Source: Winogradskyella forsetii
Lineage (GTDB): Bacteria; Bacteroidota; Bacteroidia; Flavobacteriales; Flavobacteriaceae
Length of the DNA stretch: 64,000 nt
NCBI RefSeq assembly: GCF_013394595.1
Contig: NZ_CP053348.1
Coordinates: forward strand, 3,311,001 to 3,375,000
Direction of reading: 5' to 3'
Below the pieces are notes generated by a model. That model searched no databases. It had not been told where the DNA came from and worked only from the letters and a program-made list of their open reading frames with translations. Positions 1 through 8,103 of this stretch are shown piece after piece. The position numbers and the translations under genes are program-made. The stretch's first letter is position 1; every line of letters begins with the position of its first letter.

Positions 1-12
1 ATGTAGTTATAT

Positions 13-37
13 AACTACCGAGGAATTCTCGGTAGTT
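13..37. repeat. Perfect inverted repeat at window edge
   Basis: Two 10-bp arms (AACTACCGAG at 13-22 and its complement at 28-37) flank a 5-base loop. A second, smaller palindrome, GTAGTTATATAACTAC, lies just before and shares bases with the left arm. It may be the terminator of a gene left of the window, although no long T-run follows on either strand. Positions 1-103 show no coding signal. Confidence 0.5.
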
Positions 38-103
38 CAAAACTATTATTTAGGCATTAAAGATTTTCATTGAGTTAACTAATGAATAAACATTGAATAT
101 ATT

Positions 104-585
104 TTGAATGAAATTCTTATATATAAAAATGACAATCAAATAGAGGTTGAAGTGACCTATGTAAATGATTCTTTATGGCTTAATCTCAATCAAATTGGAG
201 CGTTATTTGGACGTGACAAATCTGTAATATCAAGACACATAAAAAATCTTTACAAGGACAATGAACTTTCTGAAAAAGCAACTGTTGCAAAAAATGCAAC
301 AGTTCAATTAGAAGGAAATAGAAAAGTATCGAGGAAAAAGCAGCTAATCTTCTCTATTTAGTAGTTAAAAATCATTCTTTTACAGATGGCAATAAACGTA
401 TTGCTGCTTGGTTATTTGTTTGGTACCTTAATGAAAACAATTATCTATATACTGTTAACGGAATCAAAAAAATTGGCAATGACACTTTAGTTGCCTTAAC
501 TTTGATGATTGCAGAAAGTAATCCGAAGGAAAAAGAACTGCTAATCAATGTGATTATAAATTTAATTAACACCGATAATGAGTAA
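104..585 (+). pseudogene. Decayed RhuM/Fic-type protein gene
   Basis: The first about 75 codons (TTG start) encode the N-terminal part of RhuM-like 'virulence' proteins, with the typical stretches WLNLNQIGALFGRDKSVISR and HIKNL. After about position 331 the reading frame changes and the text jumps to the C-terminal Fic/DOC part: EEKAANLLYLVVKNHSF followed by TDGNKRIAAWLF, which is the Fic-type HxFxxGNxR motif. The frame closes with TAA at 583-585. Intact members are about 330 residues long, so roughly 180 codons appear to be missing, together with a frame change. The gene therefore cannot make a normal product. Its last 8 bases overlap the start of purE, so the purE promoter must lie inside or upstream of the remnant. 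Family recognition is by motif; the deletion size is inferred from memory of intact relatives. Confidence 0.8.
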
Positions 586-1057
586 AGTAGCCATAATAAT
601 GGGAAGTAAAAGCGATTTGCCAGTAATGCAAGACGCCATAGATATATTACAAGGCTTTGATATTGAAATTGAAGTTGATATCGTTTCCGCACATCGAACA
701 CCCGAAAAATTATTCGAATTCAGTAAAAACGCTCACAAAAGAGGTATTAAAGTTATTATTGCTGGTGCTGGAGGCGCTGCACATTTACCAGGCATGGTGG
801 CTTCATTATCGCCATTACCCATAATTGGAGTACCTGTAAAAAGCAGTAATTCTATTGATGGTTGGGATTCCGTATTGTCTATTCTACAAATGCCTGGAGG
901 CGTTCCAGTTGCTACGGTTGCCCTTAATGGCGCAAAAAATGCTGGAATTCTAGCTGCCCAGATTTTAGGCACTTCCGATACCTGTATTCTGGATAAAATA
1001 ATGGTTTATAAGGAAGGCTTAAAAGCAAAGGTTATAGATTCTGCAAAAGACCTATAA
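578..1057 (+). CDS. purE: N5-carboxyaminoimidazole ribonucleotide mutase
   Basis: Class I PurE converts N5-CAIR to 4-carboxyaminoimidazole ribonucleotide in cytosolic purine synthesis. The 159 residues match the usual length. Typical motifs are visible: GSKSDLPVM near the N-terminus, the substrate loop SAHRTPEKLFEF at about 39-50, AGAGGAAHLPGMVAS at about 62-76 and QMPGGVPVATVA at about 107-118. purK is the usual upstream partner and is not in this window. The ATG overlaps the end of the decayed Fic gene by 8 bases. A stem-loop follows the stop codon, so the gene is probably the end of its transcript. Confidence 0.96.
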   Translation: MSKVAIIMGSKSDLPVMQDAIDILQGFDIEIEVDIVSAHRTPEKLFEFSKNAHKRGIKVIIAGAGGAAHLPGMVASLSPLPIIGVPVKSSNSIDGWDSVLSILQMPGGVPVATVALNGAKNAGILAAQILGTSDTCILDKIMVYKEGLKAKVIDSAKDL

Positions 1058-1058
1058 A

Positions 1059-1084
1059 GAAGCCTCAACTCCCGTTGAAGCTTC
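1059..1084 (+). terminator. Stem-loop after purE
   Basis: Arms of 11 bases (1059-1069 and 1074-1084) with one mismatch enclose the loop TCCC, two bases after the purE stop codon. No strong T-run follows, so it is only a weak candidate terminator or 3' end stabiliser. The remaining bases up to 1220 are AT-rich and show no gene. Confidence 0.45.
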
Positions 1085-1220
1085 TAGCTATTAACCAACT
1101 CTACTTTTACATTATTTAATGTGCAAGTACTATAACTAAGATACAAAATATTCTACGGTTGATTATCATAAAATTAGTTAAAATTCAGATTATCAACTAT
1201 TTAACATAAATTAACAACAA

Positions 1221-3251
1221 ATGACAATTCTCAATAAACCATTCAATACACCATACAATACTGCTCCTTTTTCAAAAATAAAAACCGAGGATTTTATGCC
1301 TGCTTTTAAAGTAGCCATTAATAAAGCAAAAGCTGAAATTGATGACATTACCGCAAACAGCGAAGCACCAACTTTTGAAAACACTATTGAAGCCTTGGAT
1401 TACTCTGGCGAAGAGTTAGACCGTATTTCCAGTATTTTCTTTAACTTGAATTCGGCCGAGACCAACGATGAAATTCAGAACATAGCCCAAGAAGTTTCCC
1501 CTCTACTTTCAGAATTCAGCAATGATATTACGTTGAATGAAGCATTATTTAAGCGTGTAAAAGCCGTTTACGATTCAAAATCAAATTTAGATTTAACCAT
1601 AGAGCAAGACACTCTTCTCGATAAGAAATACAAAGGCTTTTCTATAAATGGCGCCAATTTACCCGACGATAAGAAAGAAAAATTACGTGCTATTGACAAA
1701 GAATTAAGCCAGTTAAAATTAAAATTTGGTGAGCATGTTTTAGCCGAGACCAATAAATATGAAATGCACCTAACCGACGAAGCCGATGTGTCCGGTTTAC
1801 CTGATGGTGCCAAAGAAGCCGCAAAACAATTAGCGGAAAGTAAAGATAAAGACGGCTGGTTGATTACTTTAGATTATCCGAGCTATATTCCATTTATGAC
1901 TTATGCCGATAATCGTGAATTACGCGAAGAACTATCAAAGGCAGCGGGAAGTAAAGGGTTTCATAATGATAAATTGGACAATCAGGATATTGTGCTGAAA
2001 ATTGCAAATTTAAGATTTGAGCGTGCTCAACTTTTAGGCTACAAAACGCATGCCCATTTTGTACTGGAAGAACGCATGGCAGAAACACCAGCAAACGTAA
2101 AGTCATTTTTAAACGAATTATTAGAAAAAGCCAAACCAGCTGCAAAAGACGAATTCAAAAAACTTGAAGACTTCGCAAAAGACCTAGACGGTGTAGACCA
2201 GCTTCAAAAATGGGATTCCGGTTATTATTCTGAAAAGTTGAAACAAAAGTTGTTCGATCTGGACGATGAAAAACTGAAACCTTATTTTAAATTGGAAAAT
2301 GTCATCAATGGTGCCTTTACGATTGCCAATAAATTATTTGGATTACAGTTTGAAGAAATTGATTCCATAGACAAATATCATGAGGACGTTTTAATCTATA
2401 AAGTCACTGATGCAGACGGAGAGTTGGTTTCCATTTTTTATGCCGATTTCTTTCCAAGAGCTGGAAAACGAAATGGTGCTTGGATGACCTCTTATAAACC
2501 GCAAATGATTAAGGCTGGTAAAAATGAAAGACCTCATGTCTCTATAGTTTGCAACTTTACAAAACCGACAAAAAGCAAACCGTCTTTATTAACTTTTAAT
2601 GAAGTGACAACCCTGTTTCACGAATTTGGCCATGCACTTCATGGCATGTTGGCCAACACCACTTACCCAAGTTTATCGGGTACAAGTGTGTATTGGGATT
2701 TTGTGGAATTACCAAGTCAGGTGTTAGAAAATTGGTGTTATGAAGAAGAATCTTTAAAATTATTCGCTACACATTATGAAACAGGTGAAGTCATCCCAAT
2801 GGAACTTATTGAAAAAATAAAAGCCTCATCAACGTTTCATGAGGGCATGCAAACCCTTCGTCAGTTGAGTTTTGGTTTGTTGGATATGAGCTGGCATGGT
2901 ATTGACCCTTCTAAAATCCAAGATGTAAAAGTGCACGAAGTTCAAGCCTTTGGAAACACCAATTTGTACCCTGAAGTACCAGAGAATTGCATGAGCACCT
3001 CGTTCGCACATATATTTCAAGGTGGTTATTCTTCAGGTTATTACAGTTATAAGTGGGCCGAAGTTTTGGATGCAGATGCCTTTGAATATTTTAAGGAAGA
3101 AGGCATTTTTAATAAAACGGTTGCGGATAAATTTAAAACCTATGTGCTATCACAAGGTGGAACGGAAAACCCAATGACGCTATATAAAAAGTTTAGAGGC
3201 CAAGAGCCGAAACCTGAAGCCTTGCTGAGACGTGCTGGCTTGTTGAAATAG
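1221..3251 (+). CDS. M3 family zinc metallopeptidase (oligopeptidase A/Dcp type)
   Basis: This is a thimet-type oligopeptidase of 676 residues, which is normal for the M3A group (Dcp/PrlC, 670-700). The zinc site FHEFGHALHG (HExxH) lies at about residues 466-475, and the downstream glutamate is expected in ELPSQVLENW. No signal peptide is seen (MTILNKPFNTPYNTAPF), so it is cytosolic and probably degrades short peptides, including cleaved signal peptides. It stands alone after purE, with a 160-base gap and its own terminator. Whether it acts as a dipeptidyl carboxypeptidase or as an oligopeptidase cannot be told from the sequence. Confidence 0.93.
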   Translation: MTILNKPFNTPYNTAPFSKIKTEDFMPAFKVAINKAKAEIDDITANSEAPTFENTIEALDYSGEELDRISSIFFNLNSAETNDEIQNIAQEVSPLLSEFSNDITLNEALFKRVKAVYDSKSNLDLTIEQDTLLDKKYKGFSINGANLPDDKKEKLRAIDKELSQLKLKFGEHVLAETNKYEMHLTDEADVSGLPDGAKEAAKQLAESKDKDGWLITLDYPSYIPFMTYADNRELREELSKAAGSKGFHNDKLDNQDIVLKIANLRFERAQLLGYKTHAHFVLEERMAETPANVKSFLNELLEKAKPAAKDEFKKLEDFAKDLDGVDQLQKWDSGYYSEKLKQKLFDLDDEKLKPYFKLENVINGAFTIANKLFGLQFEEIDSIDKYHEDVLIYKVTDADGELVSIFYADFFPRAGKRNGAWMTSYKPQMIKAGKNERPHVSIVCNFTKPTKSKPSLLTFNEVTTLFHEFGHALHGMLANTTYPSLSGTSVYWDFVELPSQVLENWCYEEESLKLFATHYETGEVIPMELIEKIKASSTFHEGMQTLRQLSFGLLDMSWHGIDPSKIQDVKVHEVQAFGNTNLYPEVPENCMSTSFAHIFQGGYSSGYYSYKWAEVLDADAFEYFKEEGIFNKTVADKFKTYVLSQGGTENPMTLYKKFRGQEPKPEALLRRAGLLK

Positions 3252-3280
3252 AATTTGTCAATTAATTTTATTGAAATCCA

Positions 3281-3309
3281 AACCGAAGAAATGTCTTCGG
3301 TTTTTTTTG
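3281..3309 (+). terminator. Rho-independent terminator of the M3 peptidase gene
   Basis: A 9-bp perfect stem (AACCGAAGA at 3281-3289 with TCTTCGGTT at 3294-3302) and the loop AATG are followed by a run of eight T from 3301. It begins about 30 bases after the M3 peptidase stop codon. Confidence 0.88.
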
Positions 3310-3374
3310 TTAATTAAAATATGATAACACATTAATAATTTTATCTAATTTTATGATTACCAGAAGAATTCTTT

Positions 3375-5879
3375 ATGAAGCAGAAAAAAACTAAAAGCAA
3401 TTACCGAGAATATAAAAACGAAATGTTAGTCTTTACATTTTTAATTGGACTATATGTTATTTTACATACTCCAATAAACTTATTAATTAATAAAATCCTG
3501 ATTAACCCAGTTTTAAAATACGTATCATCACGAGCTTGGTATAATGATATAATTTTTTGGTCCGTTATTTCATACTTGATATTCAAAACAATTAAGTTTT
3601 GGAAAAGACAATATTACCCAAATGTAACTTATGCTATTTTGTTATCCCTTTCTGCCATCTATTTCATAAATCGAATGAAGAACTGGTGGGAATATTCACA
3701 ATCCAGTTTATCAGACAAAATTTACTATGCTGACCTATTATTAGTTGCTTCAATTATAGTAATCATTTTGATGACAAAAACTTATTTCGCAAAACGAACA
3801 AAAAGTAATAAGAAAAAACAATTAGGTTTTATTGTTGATAAACCATTAACTAATATTTCTGATGACCAATTAAAATATTCCGATTATGCTCAAATTATGA
3901 CAGAAAAAATTCTAAATACTACTGCGGACAAATCATTTGCAATAGGTATTAACGCAAAATGGGGAACTGGTAAAACCTCATTCCTGAATTTTATAAAAGA
4001 ACAAATTATTAGTAAAGACTCGAACATAATCCAAATTGATTTTAGTCCTTGGAATATTGAGAGCCCTAAAGCGATTATATCAGATTTTTTTGAAACTTTT
4101 GAAAAAGAATTAAACAAATATAATTCTAATATTTCAAGACATTTAAATAACTATTCACGAAAACTATTAGCATTAAATGAAATTGATAGTACAAAATCAA
4201 CCTATAAACTTCTATCTACTGTTTTGTCGAAGGACAAAACTCTTTCAGCTTTAAAGCAGGAGATTGAAAAGAATATAAATAGAATTGACAAAAAAATAAT
4301 CGTTTTTATTGATGATTTAGACAGACTAGACAATGATGAAATCATTGAAATTCTAAGAATAATTAGAAATACCGCAGATTTCAAAAATACTTTCTTCCTA
4401 GTTGCATATGATAGAAATTATATAATTAATGCTTTAACAAGATATAATTCATATAATAAAGAGGGTTTTTTAGAGAAAATTTTTCAATTAGAAATCAATC
4501 TTCCTAATTTCAATCCAATAGAACTTAGACAAAAATTGTTTGAGAATTTATCCATTTACTTTCCTGATAAAAAAGATACTTTCACAAATGTAATTTTACC
4601 AAAAGTACAAACAAAAATTTCTGAATCACTTGAAGAGAATATTCAGAGCATGAGAGATGTAGTGCTCCTATCAAATGGCCTAATTATGAATTATGAAAAT
4701 TTGAAGGGAAATATTGATTTTAAAGATTTGATTTTGATTGAAATATTAAGAATAAAATATTCCAGCATCTATGAAATTCTAAAATCTAAGAATAATAATT
4801 TCATTGTTAAAAATTCAAATCGCTTTGAGTGTTATTCTTTGCGTAAAGATGAAAATGAGGAGAATATTTACAAGACAGTTATGGAAAAATATCACAACCT
4901 TAATATTAATTATTTGAATATTGGTAAAATAAAGAATATTTTGAGTATTGTTTTTAACCCAGAACAAGTCAACCATCTTTCCTTAATAAACGTTTCTAAA
5001 TATGAAAATTATTTTTCATATCGGCTCAGAGAAATAACTTTAAATGATCCTGAGTTTTTGGTTAAGAGAAATGATAGCTTAAATAAGCTGTTGGAATATA
5101 TCACTCAAAGCATATCAAAAGGATACGAACATGATTTATTAAAGAGATTTTATTCTATCAATAATTATAAGAGTTTTGATGACTATAAAAAAATCATCAA
5201 ATCAATATTTTATTTAGCTGAGCATAAGAGTAATAAATCCAATAATGTTATAGGATTTGAGTATGAAGCACTTTTAAGAAAGTGCAGCTACAGTAGAAAC
5301 TGGACTAACATTGGAATACGTAGTTCAAACCACAACGATTTTATAAAAGATGTTTTTACCTCGAGCACTAGCAAATTCAAGCTTAATGTTCTAAATTCAC
5401 TTATCAACGATGGTATGGGTATATCACAATTTATTAAAGAATCTTTTCCTATAGAAAGTGAAGAAGCACAAAATATTTTAAACAATGCTTTTCTAGGATA
5501 CATAGAAACACATAGAACCATCGATGAAGATTTTATTGGCTTCTTAAAAAATACTTTAAAAACAGACAACAAGGGTTCTGGTATTAATCAAAGTTACGAA
5601 ATAGATGAGAAAATAAGAGTAGCTGCTTTGGAATACCTAGAAACACAAACAGTAGATGACATAATAAAAATAGCTATTAAAAAATCAAATATTAATGGTT
5701 TCGAACTATCTAAAGACCTATTAACGATATTGGGAAACAGTCAGAGTCTATTGACTTTTTTGCTTAATCACCAAAAAGTAAAAGATTCAAAGTACATAAA
5801 TGAATTTAATAAATTTGTAAATAAAATGCAAAAATTCAACAGAGCCCAATTCCATTTTGAAGTTATACCAATAACTTAA
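3375..5879 (+). CDS. Membrane-anchored KAP-type P-loop NTPase
   Basis: This 834-residue protein has four hydrophobic segments near the N-terminus (about 17-36, 58-75, 83-98 and 117-135). A P-loop NTPase domain with the KAP signature follows: Walker A GINAKWGTGKTSF at about 192-204 and Walker B KIIVFIDDLDRLD at about 306-318. The region after about residue 480 is alpha-helical in composition and has no recognisable domain. KAP NTPases are membrane-linked STAND-like ATPases; many are plasmid- or phage-related and some act in phage exclusion, as does PifA of plasmid F. The gene stands alone between terminated housekeeping genes and is more AT- and Lys/Asn-rich than they are, which suits horizontal gain. 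The biological role here is not known. Confidence 0.8.
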   Translation: MKQKKTKSNYREYKNEMLVFTFLIGLYVILHTPINLLINKILINPVLKYVSSRAWYNDIIFWSVISYLIFKTIKFWKRQYYPNVTYAILLSLSAIYFINRMKNWWEYSQSSLSDKIYYADLLLVASIIVIILMTKTYFAKRTKSNKKKQLGFIVDKPLTNISDDQLKYSDYAQIMTEKILNTTADKSFAIGINAKWGTGKTSFLNFIKEQIISKDSNIIQIDFSPWNIESPKAIISDFFETFEKELNKYNSNISRHLNNYSRKLLALNEIDSTKSTYKLLSTVLSKDKTLSALKQEIEKNINRIDKKIIVFIDDLDRLDNDEIIEILRIIRNTADFKNTFFLVAYDRNYIINALTRYNSYNKEGFLEKIFQLEINLPNFNPIELRQKLFENLSIYFPDKKDTFTNVILPKVQTKISESLEENIQSMRDVVLLSNGLIMNYENLKGNIDFKDLILIEILRIKYSSIYEILKSKNNNFIVKNSNRFECYSLRKDENEENIYKTVMEKYHNLNINYLNIGKIKNILSIVFNPEQVNHLSLINVSKYENYFSYRLREITLNDPEFLVKRNDSLNKLLEYITQSISKGYEHDLLKRFYSINNYKSFDDYKKIIKSIFYLAEHKSNKSNNVIGFEYEALLRKCSYSRNWTNIGIRSSNHNDFIKDVFTSSTSKFKLNVLNSLINDGMGISQFIKESFPIESEEAQNILNNAFLGYIETHRTIDEDFIGFLKNTLKTDNKGSGINQSYEIDEKIRVAALEYLETQTVDDIIKIAIKKSNINGFELSKDLLTILGNSQSLLTFLLNHQKVKDSKYINEFNKFVNKMQKFNRAQFHFEVIPIT

Positions 5880-5920
5880 TAATATGTCATTTTATCTTTT
5901 TATCAGTTTTTATTTAAAAA

Positions 5921-5948
5921 TAAACTTTCAATAATTATTGAAAGTTTA
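5921..5948. promoter_or_regulatory. 28-bp perfect palindrome, probable operator of the GbsR-type gene
   Basis: The palindrome reads TAAACTTTCA, then ATAATTAT, then TGAAAGTTTA. It lies just upstream of the -7 element at 5959, over the expected -33 region of the regulator promoter. The same arms with the same 8-base spacing recur at 6494-6519 in front of the next operon. This points to binding by a dimeric regulator, most simply the adjacent GbsR/MarR-type protein acting on itself. That assignment is inference. Confidence 0.75.
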
Positions 5949-5958
5949 AATATTATTG

Positions 5959-5966
5959 TATATTTG
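5959..5966 (+). promoter_or_regulatory. Bacteroidota -7 promoter element (TATATTTG)
   Basis: An exact match to TAnnTTTG ends four bases before the ATG at 5971. Transcription would then begin at or just after the start codon region, so the mRNA would be leaderless or nearly so unless a second promoter exists. Confidence 0.5.
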
Positions 5967-5970
5967 AACT

Positions 5971-6474
5971 ATGGATTATCAAGAAGCAAAAGAAAAATTT
6001 ATAAGTACATGGGGAAGTTTAGGGTCACTTTGGGGCATTAACAAAGCCATGGCACAAATACAAGCTTTGCTTTTTATATCCACCAAGCCATTGTCTATGG
6101 AAGATATTATGGAAGATCTTAAAATTTCCCGTGGCAATACGAGCATGAATTTAAGACAGCTTATGGATTGGGGAATTGTAACCAAAGTTTTAATCTCTGG
6201 GGAACGAAAAGAGTTTTTCACCACGGAAAAAGACGTACAAGAATTGGCTCGCATTGTTGCCAAAGAACGTAGCAGAAGAGAAATAAAACCAGTCATTAAA
6301 GTTTTGGAAGACGTCTCTTCCATTAAAGATGATGGCACTGAAAAAACCAAGGAACTCATTACACAGACCAAAGCGTTGCATAGCTTAACACAAGATTTAG
6401 ATGTCCTAATGAATAAAATGGTCAATCAAAAACAAAATTGGTTAACGAAGTCTGTTTTTAAACTGATGAAATAG
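5971..6474 (+). CDS. GbsR/MarR-type transcriptional regulator
   Basis: This 167-residue protein has a winged helix-turn-helix at about 25-85 (AMAQIQALLFISTKPLSMED, then IMEDLKISRGNTSMNLRQLM, then DWGIVTKVLISGERKEFF). A helical C-terminal segment, probably for dimerisation, follows. The layout matches the GbsR branch of the MarR superfamily. It is transcribed in the same direction as the operon that begins 60 bases downstream. Identical palindromic half-sites stand before both, so autoregulation and control of the operon are likely. The effector is unknown; GbsR of Bacillus responds to choline, but nothing here suggests that ligand. Confidence 0.85.
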   Translation: MDYQEAKEKFISTWGSLGSLWGINKAMAQIQALLFISTKPLSMEDIMEDLKISRGNTSMNLRQLMDWGIVTKVLISGERKEFFTTEKDVQELARIVAKERSRREIKPVIKVLEDVSSIKDDGTEKTKELITQTKALHSLTQDLDVLMNKMVNQKQNWLTKSVFKLMK

Positions 6475-6493
6475 CCCATATATTTTTTAAATA

Positions 6494-6519
6494 AAACTTT
6501 CAATTTTTTCTGAAAGTTT
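6494..6519. promoter_or_regulatory. Second AAACTTTCA-N8-TGAAAGTTT operator
   Basis: Two perfect 9-base arms (6494-6502 and 6511-6519) are separated by 8 bases and end 15 bases before the ATG at 6535. The spacer differs from the copy at 5921-5948, so only the arms and the spacing are conserved, as expected for a dimer-binding site rather than a duplicated stretch. Confidence 0.75.
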
Positions 6520-6534
6520 AAAATAAATGAAAAC

Positions 6535-7356
6535 ATGAAAACACTACAAAACCAGACCCTACTCTACGACAAAGATTGTCCATTATGTAACGTATATACA
6601 AGAGGATTTATTAAAGCCAAAATGCTAGACAGTAATGGTCGTAAAGCCTATTGTGATTTAAATAATGACGAACAACACTTTATAGACCTCCAAAGAGCAA
6701 CAAATGAAATCGCGCTTTTTGACACTAACAACAAAACTGTTATTTATGGAATTGATAGCTTACTTAGGGTGATTGGAAACTCAATGCCATGGGTAGAAAA
6801 AATCGGTAATTTAAAACCTGTAAAACTCGGACTTAAAAAATTATACTCTTTTATTTCCTTTAACCGAAAAGTCATAATTCCGAACAAGGAAGACAGCAGC
6901 CAAAAGCTTCAATGTGTACCAGATTTTAACTATAAATACAGATACATTTATATTCTGATCGCAACTTTAATCACAAGTCTCGTTCTTTTCAACTTTAGTA
7001 GAATGATTAGTATTATTCCAGAATCTAATTTTTTACGGGAATGTTTAATCGCTTTAGGACAAATTGGATTTCAAGCGCTCTTCATTTCAAAATTAAAGTC
7101 TGACAAACAAATTAATTACCTCGGAAATCTCATGACAGTTTCATTAATGGGAAGTCTGTTTTTAATTCCTGTTTTAATAATCAATTCATTCTTCGTAATA
7201 CCAGAAATAGCTTTACTCGCTTGGTTCGGATTAACAGTGACTTTAATGTTACTTGAACATTTGAGACGTGTTAAGATTTTAGAATTACCCAAGTATTTAT
7301 CGGCAACTTGGTTGCTCTATCGTGTCGTTGTCTTATTATTAATCTTAAGTCTATAA
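6535..7356 (+). CDS. DCC-family thiol-disulfide oxidoreductase with membrane domain
   Basis: The first about 125 residues form a DUF393/DCC domain with the diagnostic LLYDKDCPLCN motif (Cys15 and Cys18). From about residue 135 the protein is hydrophobic, with five or so membrane segments. DCC proteins are thioredoxin-like redox proteins of poorly known function; stand-alone members are about 130 residues, so this is a fusion with a membrane part. It is the first gene of a tight operon (the next ATG follows after one base). The operator-like palindrome at 6494-6519 suggests control by the preceding regulator. Residue CPxC is visible; redox activity is inferred from the family. Confidence 0.82.
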   Translation: MKTLQNQTLLYDKDCPLCNVYTRGFIKAKMLDSNGRKAYCDLNNDEQHFIDLQRATNEIALFDTNNKTVIYGIDSLLRVIGNSMPWVEKIGNLKPVKLGLKKLYSFISFNRKVIIPNKEDSSQKLQCVPDFNYKYRYIYILIATLITSLVLFNFSRMISIIPESNFLRECLIALGQIGFQALFISKLKSDKQINYLGNLMTVSLMGSLFLIPVLIINSFFVIPEIALLAWFGLTVTLMLLEHLRRVKILELPKYLSATWLLYRVVVLLLILSL

Positions 7357-7357
7357 A

Positions 7358-7711
7358 ATGAGTTTCAATAGCCTAACATATTTAATTTATCTGCCTATAA
7401 TCACTTTCATAATGCTAAAAGTTGGTTGGTTATTTTACAAAAATGGTGACGTATTCTTATCGCATTTATTCAACCAAAACAAACCATTGGTTACCAGCAT
7501 TAACAAATTGCTATTGATCGGTTACTACTTACTTAATATTGGTTACGCCATTTTAACTATTGCCTATTGGGAACATTTAGAAAACGCAATAGATATGATT
7601 AATTCCTTAAGTATAACAATAGGCAGAATTGTAATCCTCTTAGCAATCATGCATTATAACAATATTGTTATTTTAAAATACGTCACTAAACAAAAACTCT
7701 TAAATCAATAA
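7358..7711 (+). CDS. Small integral membrane protein (paralogue of next gene)
   Basis: This 117-residue protein has three hydrophobic segments (about 5-24, 48-68 and 82-101). The text LIYLPIITFIM...WLFYKNGDVFLSHLF, LLLIGYYLLNIGYAIL lines up with the next gene's IIYLPIVIVL...MLFKNGRLFMIDIF, LFEIGFYLINIGFALF. The two are therefore tandem paralogues. No named family is recognised and no function can be given. It lies one base after the DCC gene and three bases before its paralogue, so they are translated from one message. A two-component membrane complex made from the pair is a reasonable guess. Confidence 0.75.
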   Translation: MSFNSLTYLIYLPIITFIMLKVGWLFYKNGDVFLSHLFNQNKPLVTSINKLLLIGYYLLNIGYAILTIAYWEHLENAIDMINSLSITIGRIVILLAIMHYNNIVILKYVTKQKLLNQ

Positions 7712-7714
7712 ACC

Positions 7715-8101
7715 ATGGAAAATTCAAAAATCATTATCGGCTACATTATCTACTTACCAATAGTTATTGTATTGACTATTTATATTTCAAAAATGTTATT
7801 CAAAAACGGGAGATTATTTATGATTGACATTTTTAAAGGCAAGGAAGAAATTGCTTTGGCAACTAATAGACTGTTTGAAATAGGATTCTATCTTATAAAT
7901 ATTGGATTCGCTCTTTTTATCATGAAAATATATTCCAGCTCTTACTCAGAAATGAGTTACCAAACATTAATGGAAATTCTTAGTAAAAAGATAGGCGGAT
8001 TCACAATATATCTTGGCATCATGTTATTTTTAAATCTGTATCTATTTTTTAGAGGCAGACGCAAATCGAGGCAAGTAATTCCTAACACTAAAATTTCTTA
8101 A
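7715..8101 (+). CDS. Small integral membrane protein (paralogue of previous gene)
   Basis: This 128-residue protein has hydrophobic segments at about 8-27, 50-70 and 93-112 and a basic C-terminal tail (RGRRKSRQ). It shares the pattern YLPI...LFKNGR...FEIGFYLINIGFA with the preceding gene, so the pair arose by duplication. It has no recognised domain. It sits in the operon between its paralogue and the epimerase gene (two bases to the next ATG). The conserved KNG motif after the first membrane segment is the most distinctive feature of both copies. Confidence 0.75.
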   Translation: MENSKIIIGYIIYLPIVIVLTIYISKMLFKNGRLFMIDIFKGKEEIALATNRLFEIGFYLINIGFALFIMKIYSSSYSEMSYQTLMEILSKKIGGFTIYLGIMLFLNLYLFFRGRRKSRQVIPNTKIS

Positions 8102-8103
8102 TC

